Source: JASMHC01 sp042092935
GTDB taxonomy: Bacteria > Pseudomonadota > Alphaproteobacteria > Rhodobacterales > Rhodobacteraceae
NCBI GenBank assembly: GCA_042092935.1
Contig: JBELFK010000114.1
Span: 1-9,681 of the forward strand
Length of the DNA stretch: 9,681 nucleotides
Direction: 5' to 3'
Of this stretch, positions 6,494-9,681 are shown piece after piece (position 1 is the first letter of the stretch; each line of letters starts with the position of its first letter). The notes beneath the pieces were generated by a model. It did no database searches, was not told the DNA's origin, and was given only the letters and a program-made list of their open reading frames with translations. The position numbers and the translations under genes were made by a program.

Positions 6494-7954
6494 TCAGAGC
6501 TTCTTTTGCATTTCAGGTGTCGGGGTGTGATTGAAAACATAGGCGTTGATACAGGCGTCACGGCCACCGAGCGCCGCGATACGGCGTTTCTGATCTTCGA
6601 AACACTGCGCATTCACGGCCTCGGGGTCGCAAATCTCGCGCAGTCGTTTTTCACCCTCTTTCAGTGCTTCTACGACCAGCGTGTCACCTAGCTGATCCGC
6701 CAAATCGGTTAGCTCGTCAGGATCATCCTCCAGATTGAACAATTGCGGCGCATGACCAACGTAATAGACGTATTTCCAATCCCCCCAGCGCACCATGAAG
6801 GTGCCGGTCGTCGAGCCTCCGTCGTGGTATTCGCTGAAGATTGTTCGATCAGGATCATTGGGCTGATTGGCAATGTCGCGCAGCGAAACCCCAGGCAACG
6901 CCCGACTGTGGTCATCATGGTCTACGCCAGTGACATCGACGGCAGTTGCAGCAAGATCAAGAAGCGTCGTGCCCGTCGTTACGCGGCGTCCAATTGGCAC
7001 ACCTGGACCAGCCGCGATCATCGGAACACCGACGGACGCGTCATACATGACCTGTTTCGTCCAAAAGCCCTGATCCCCCAGCATATCGCCATGATCTGAC
7101 ACGTAGATGACCATAGTGTCTTCGGCTTGCCCGCTTTCCTCAAGCGCTGTCAAAACCTGACCGACACAGTCATCCATGAAGGTCGTCAAAGCGTAGTATG
7201 CGGCCTTTGCCTCTCGCGTTTTTTGCGCATCAAAGTAACGGTCATAGTCAAAGAACTTCGCGATACTTCTAAGCTCGGCGTGTTTGGGGCGGCCAGTTTC
7301 ATGATACCCTACCGGCAGCTCGATCGTGTCAGGATCGTACATATCGTAGAATTCCTGCGGCGCGGTCAGCGGATAGTGTGGGCTGACGAAAGACACGAAT
7401 GTCGCCCATGGGTGTTGCTTGCGTTGCGGATCTTTCAGCCACTGCGTTGCAGCGTCTCTGATGGAAAGATCATAGTCCGTATAGCTGCTCGGCCCGACCC
7501 CAACGTCGTTTGCCAGCTCTGAGGCCGCACCATAGTCTGGTGGATATTCGCGTAACAGGCCAATGGCCCACCCGACGCCACCAACGACATGCATCGGCAA
7601 GATTTCCTCGGTAAAACCGTTGTCATCTTCCGCGGACCGGAAATGCAATTTTCCAATTGAGGTCGTGACAACTCCTTGGTCGCGCAGATGCCTCATCCAG
7701 CTTCGCGGCGTACCATCATAGGGCGTCGCACTGTCCCAGTTTCGAGTCTTGTGAACATGATCGCCCGTGGCAACGCTGGCGCGCGTCGGCACGCACATCG
7801 GAGAGGGCGTGTAGGCGTTTTCAAAAACCGTGCCACGGGCAGCAAGGGCATCGAGATGGGGTGTCTTCACAATCGGATGGCCTTCAACCCCCGTTGCATC
7901 CTTGCGGTGCTCATCTGACATAATAATCAAAATGTTTTTTGCTGTGGGTGTCAT
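6494..7954 (-). CDS. Formylglycine-dependent sulfatase (type I, alkaline phosphatase superfamily)
   Basis: A 486-residue sulfatase. The N-terminus KNILIIMSDEHRKDATG (residues 6-22) carries the first metal-binding acidic residues (Asp14, Glu15). PSPMCVPTRAS (50-60) is the C-x-P-x-R maturation motif, with Cys54 to be oxidised to formylglycine. GKLHF (101-105) gives the active-site Lys102 and His104, His193 lies in SPHYP, and VSDHGDMLGDQGFWTK (285-300) supplies Asp287 and His288. The C-terminal part has a WKYVYYxxxxxQLFNLEDDPDE segment typical of the family. It hydrolyses a sulfate ester (a phosphonate or phosphate ester is possible). No signal peptide precedes the fold, so it should be cytoplasmic, like choline sulfatase, which its N-terminal half resembles. 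The ATG at 7954 was preferred to an in-frame TTG at 7984, because the fold begins just after it. It converges on the six-gene operon and diverges from the creatinase gene. Substrate unknown. Confidence 0.92.
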   Translation of the reverse strand: MTPTAKNILIIMSDEHRKDATGVEGHPIVKTPHLDALAARGTVFENAYTPSPMCVPTRASVATGDHVHKTRNWDSATPYDGTPRSWMRHLRDQGVVTTSIGKLHFRSAEDDNGFTEEILPMHVVGGVGWAIGLLREYPPDYGAASELANDVGVGPSSYTDYDLSIRDAATQWLKDPQRKQHPWATFVSFVSPHYPLTAPQEFYDMYDPDTIELPVGYHETGRPKHAELRSIAKFFDYDRYFDAQKTREAKAAYYALTTFMDDCVGQVLTALEESGQAEDTMVIYVSDHGDMLGDQGFWTKQVMYDASVGVPMIAAGPGVPIGRRVTTGTTLLDLAATAVDVTGVDHDDHSRALPGVSLRDIANQPNDPDRTIFSEYHDGGSTTGTFMVRWGDWKYVYYVGHAPQLFNLEDDPDELTDLADQLGDTLVVEALKEGEKRLREICDPEAVNAQCFEDQKRRIAALGGRDACINAYVFNHTPTPEMQKKL

Positions 7955-8230
7955 GATGTGGCCCGCCGAGTTTCGCCTGCCCAAGCATATCCCAATTTGT
8001 CGCTCGGCCCTACATTTCTAATCCTATCAACGCCATTCATCGCCAAAAGACCTTGCCAAAACGGCGGGTTTCAATGCATCTTCGCGCGTGGGTCGGCGAT
8101 GGCGTCGCCAGCAGCTTTATGCGAACCCATTCTTACCTTCCTGAACGCCGGGACTTTTCTTTGCTGTTTGCGCAGATGGGGGAGTTTGGCCCCTTTCCGC
8201 ATTTCAGCGTGCGACCAAGGAGCCATTGCT
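7955..8230. promoter_or_regulatory. Divergent intergenic region (sulfatase / creatinase)
   Basis: These 276 bases separate two divergent genes and should hold both promoters. No -35/-10 pair is convincing by eye. Two short inverted repeats are visible: GGCGA/TCGCC (8095-8109, 5-base loop) and GGGG/CCCC (8179-8193, 7-base loop), the second 37 bases before the creatinase start and followed by TTT. The + strand frame of creatinase stays open across this region back to 7958, but the translated extension has no creatinase-like content. The regulatory role is inferred from position only. Confidence 0.5.
8217..8222 (+). promoter_or_regulatory. Shine-Dalgarno deciding the creatinase start
   Basis: AAGGAG lies 8 bases before the ATG at 8231. 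It sets the start there, although the same frame is open for 91 further codons upstream, and it gives the length normal for creatinases (about 400). Confidence 0.8.
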
Positions 8231-9433
8231 ATGGATCGTCCAGAATTCTACCGCTTCCATCAAGGGGACAAAACGCTCCCGTTTTCGTCTCAAGAATACG
8301 ATAACCGCCTTGCACGTCTTCGGGCTGATATGCAGGCGGCGGGTGTCGATTCCTGCGTCTTCACCTCAATGCACAACATTGCTTACTATTCCGGGTTTCT
8401 CTACTGCGCGTTCGGGCGTCCCTATGCGCTTGTGGTCACTCAGACGGAATCTGTGACGATCAGCGCCGGTATCGACGCGGCGCAGCCGTGGCGTCGTAGT
8501 CACGCAGACAATATCACCTACACCGATTGGCAACGGAACAATTATTGGCGGGCTGTCTGCTCCGTCACCGGAACCGGCAAGACAATCGGGTATGAGGCCG
8601 ACCATCTGACACTGACGCAATCGGCACTGCTCGAGTCTTTTCTTTCGCCTAAATCTATTGTCGACGTTGCCCCGTCGACGATGCGCCAACGGATGCATAA
8701 ATCGAGCGCCGAAATCGCGTTGATCCGAAAGTGCGCGCAGGTTGCCGACGTGGGCGGATACGCTGTCAAGGACGCGATCAAAGCGGGAACGCGCGAGATT
8801 GACGTGGCGATGGCGGGACGTGACGCCATGGAGTTGGAAATCGCCAAGCGGTTCCCAGATGCGGAATACCGCGACACTTGGGTCTGGTTCCAATCCGGTA
8901 TCAACACCGACGGGGCGCATAACCCCGTCACCAGTCGCGTATTGGAAACCGGCGATATTCTTAGCCTCAACACATTTCCGATGATTAGCGGCTATTACAC
9001 AGCGCTTGAGCGGACGTTGTTTGTGGAAACTGTAGACCCCGCCAGCCTAAAGATATGGGAGGCCAACGTCGCCGCGCATGAATACGGGATGAGCCTGTTA
9101 AAACCGGGGGTCAGCTGCGCCGAGGTCACCGAGCAGATCAACGTCTTCTTTGCAGAACGCGATTTGTTGCAATATCGCACCTTTGGCTATGGGCATTCCT
9201 TCGGCGTCTTGTCCCACTACTACGGACGCGAGGCTGGACTCGAGCTTCGCGAAGATATCGATACGGTTCTTGAGCCTGGAATGGTGATTTCGATGGAACC
9301 AATGTTGACCGTTCCCGAAGGCTCGCCAGGCGCAGGCGGATACCGCGAACACGATATTCTTGTTATCACGGAAGACGGAAACGAGGATATCACCGGCTAT
9401 CCCTACGGGCCCGACTTCAACGTCGTCGCATAA
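8231..9433 (+). CDS. Creatinase (creatine amidinohydrolase), M24 pita-bread fold
   Basis: A 400-residue protein matching creatinase in length and pattern along its whole length. The N-terminal domain has FTSMHNIAYYSGFLYCAFGRPYALVVT (44-70), with Phe61 and Arg63 at the positions of the substrate-contacting Phe and Arg of the Pseudomonas putida enzyme. The catalytic domain has WFQSGINTDGAHNPVT (219-234; catalytic His230), SGYYTALERTLF (253-264; Glu260), FGYGHSFGVLSHYYGREAGLELREDIDTVLEPGM (318-351; His322, Arg333) and SMEPM (354-358; Glu356). The acidic metal ligands of M24 aminopeptidases are replaced (Asn at 247 in SLNTFP, Ala at 258 in YTALERT), as expected for the metal-free creatinase. It hydrolyses creatine to sarcosine and urea in the cytoplasm as a homodimer. 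It is divergent from the sulfatase, with its own ribosome binding site, and apparently monocistronic. Other M24 hydrolases such as DddP or ectoine hydrolase fit much less well. Homology comparison is from memory. Confidence 0.9.
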   Translation: MDRPEFYRFHQGDKTLPFSSQEYDNRLARLRADMQAAGVDSCVFTSMHNIAYYSGFLYCAFGRPYALVVTQTESVTISAGIDAAQPWRRSHADNITYTDWQRNNYWRAVCSVTGTGKTIGYEADHLTLTQSALLESFLSPKSIVDVAPSTMRQRMHKSSAEIALIRKCAQVADVGGYAVKDAIKAGTREIDVAMAGRDAMELEIAKRFPDAEYRDTWVWFQSGINTDGAHNPVTSRVLETGDILSLNTFPMISGYYTALERTLFVETVDPASLKIWEANVAAHEYGMSLLKPGVSCAEVTEQINVFFAERDLLQYRTFGYGHSFGVLSHYYGREAGLELREDIDTVLEPGMVISMEPMLTVPEGSPGAGGYREHDILVITEDGNEDITGYPYGPDFNVVA

Positions 9434-9442
9434 GGCACCACT

Positions 9443-9470
9443 GGGCAGGGGATTGTATTATTCCCTGCTC
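9443..9470. terminator. Hairpin between convergent genes, candidate terminator
   Basis: GGGCAGGGGA (9443-9452) pairs with TTCCCTGCTC (9461-9470) over 10 positions, with two G-U wobbles and an 8-base loop. It lies 9 bases after the creatinase stop and 29 bases beyond the stop of the - strand stress-protein gene. Neither side is followed by a clear U-run (A-run on +, CAGTGG on -), so it is a possible transcription end or RNA 3' stabiliser, not a textbook intrinsic terminator. Confidence 0.5.
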
Positions 9471-9499
9471 AAAAATTGACGCTCTTGGGGTCAGTGTTC

Positions 9500-9681
9500 T
9501 TATCCCGCCGATCCCATGTTTCTGTCGCGCAAAACCATGACCGATTGATCCGCGTGCCGCACAATGCGCGCTGCGTTGGATCCCAATAGATAGTCTTTCA
9601 GATCTGGTTGATGCGCGCCCAATACGATCAGATCGATCTGTTCGCTTTTTGCAAGATGGATGACGGAGTCATAAATGCGAC
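9500..9681 (-). CDS. Universal stress protein (UspA family), C-terminal fragment
   Basis: The last 59 residues of a universal stress protein read leftwards from the window edge to a TAA (complement of 9500-9502); the gene begins beyond base 9681. The segment IDLIVLGAHQPDLKDYLLGSNAARIVRHADQSVMVLR is the characteristic USP C-terminal half: beta strand, Gly-rich nucleotide loop, helix with LLGS, then the last strand VMVLR. The usual G-x2-G-x9-G-S/T ATP-binding pattern is only partly kept: the first Gly and the final Gly-Ser are there, but the second Gly is Gln (GAHQ). USPs are usually about 140-150 residues, so roughly 40% is visible. It converges with creatinase and has no obvious functional link to it. 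Confidence 0.85.
   Translation of the reverse strand, partial: RIYDSVIHLAKSEQIDLIVLGAHQPDLKDYLLGSNAARIVRHADQSVMVLRDRNMGSAG

Noticed and set aside
7955..7984. Upstream TTG start for the sulfatase at 7984
   Set aside because: It adds ten residues with no family content. The ATG at 7954 sits immediately before the conserved KNILIIMSDEH strand.
7958..8230. In-frame 91-codon extension upstream of creatinase as a real N-terminal domain
   Set aside because: A good AAGGAG site lies 8 bases before the ATG at 8231, that start gives normal creatinase length, and the extension has no recognisable domain.
8231..9433. DMSP lyase DddP or ectoine hydrolase identity for the M24 protein, which would fit a marine Roseobacter
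   Set aside because: The FTSxHNIxYYSxFLYCxFGRPYALVVT block and the INTDGAHNPVT and YGHSFGxLSHYYGREAG signatures match creatinase closely. The metal ligands expected in metal-dependent M24 enzymes are missing.
1..9681. CRISPR arrays, tRNA genes, transposases, long direct repeats or phage genes
   Set aside because: Scanning by eye found no regularly spaced repeats, cloverleaf sequences or mobile-element proteins; nearly all bases are accounted for by metabolic genes.

Overview
The window looks like chromosomal DNA of a marine alphaproteobacterium of the Rhodobacterales/Roseobacter type. This rests on the moderately high GC content, very dense gene packing, and the overall protein style (HyuA/HyuB, MmgE/PrpD, creatinase). 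It is an inference, because no rRNA or other phylogenetic marker is present. No tRNA, CRISPR array, insertion sequence or phage gene was seen. The sequence contains a 100-N assembly gap at 6102-6201, inside a gene.

Left block (1-6445, + strand): six genes run head to tail, and every junction overlaps by 4 or 8 bases. In order they are the 3' part of a hydantoinase/oxoprolinase A subunit (hyuA), its B subunit (hyuB), a HisC-like PLP aminotransferase, a two-cysteine protein of the Asp/Glu racemase - maleate isomerase - arylmalonate decarboxylase superfamily, an MmgE/PrpD-family protein, and a D-2-hydroxyacid dehydrogenase split by the gap. The overlaps imply one translationally coupled operon, and the enzyme set looks like a catabolic pathway for a cyclic amide or amino-acid-like compound. 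HyuAB would open a lactam or hydantoin ring using ATP. The racemase/isomerase, aminotransferase and dehydrogenase could then process the chiral amino, keto or hydroxy acid. I do not recognise the exact combination, and the substrate is unknown.

Right block (6494-9433): a cytoplasmic formylglycine-type sulfatase on the - strand converges on the operon. It is divergent, across a 276-bp intergenic region, from a + strand gene whose protein carries the full creatinase active-site signature (creatine to sarcosine plus urea). Creatinase next to HyuAB is suggestive, because N-methylhydantoinase (HyuA/HyuB family) belongs to the alternative creatinine route that also ends in sarcosine. No creatininase, creatinine deaminase or sarcosine oxidase is visible here.

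Right edge (9434-9681): a hairpin lies in the convergent intergenic space, followed by the C-terminal 59 residues of a universal stress protein on the - strand. No regulator or transporter lies inside the window.
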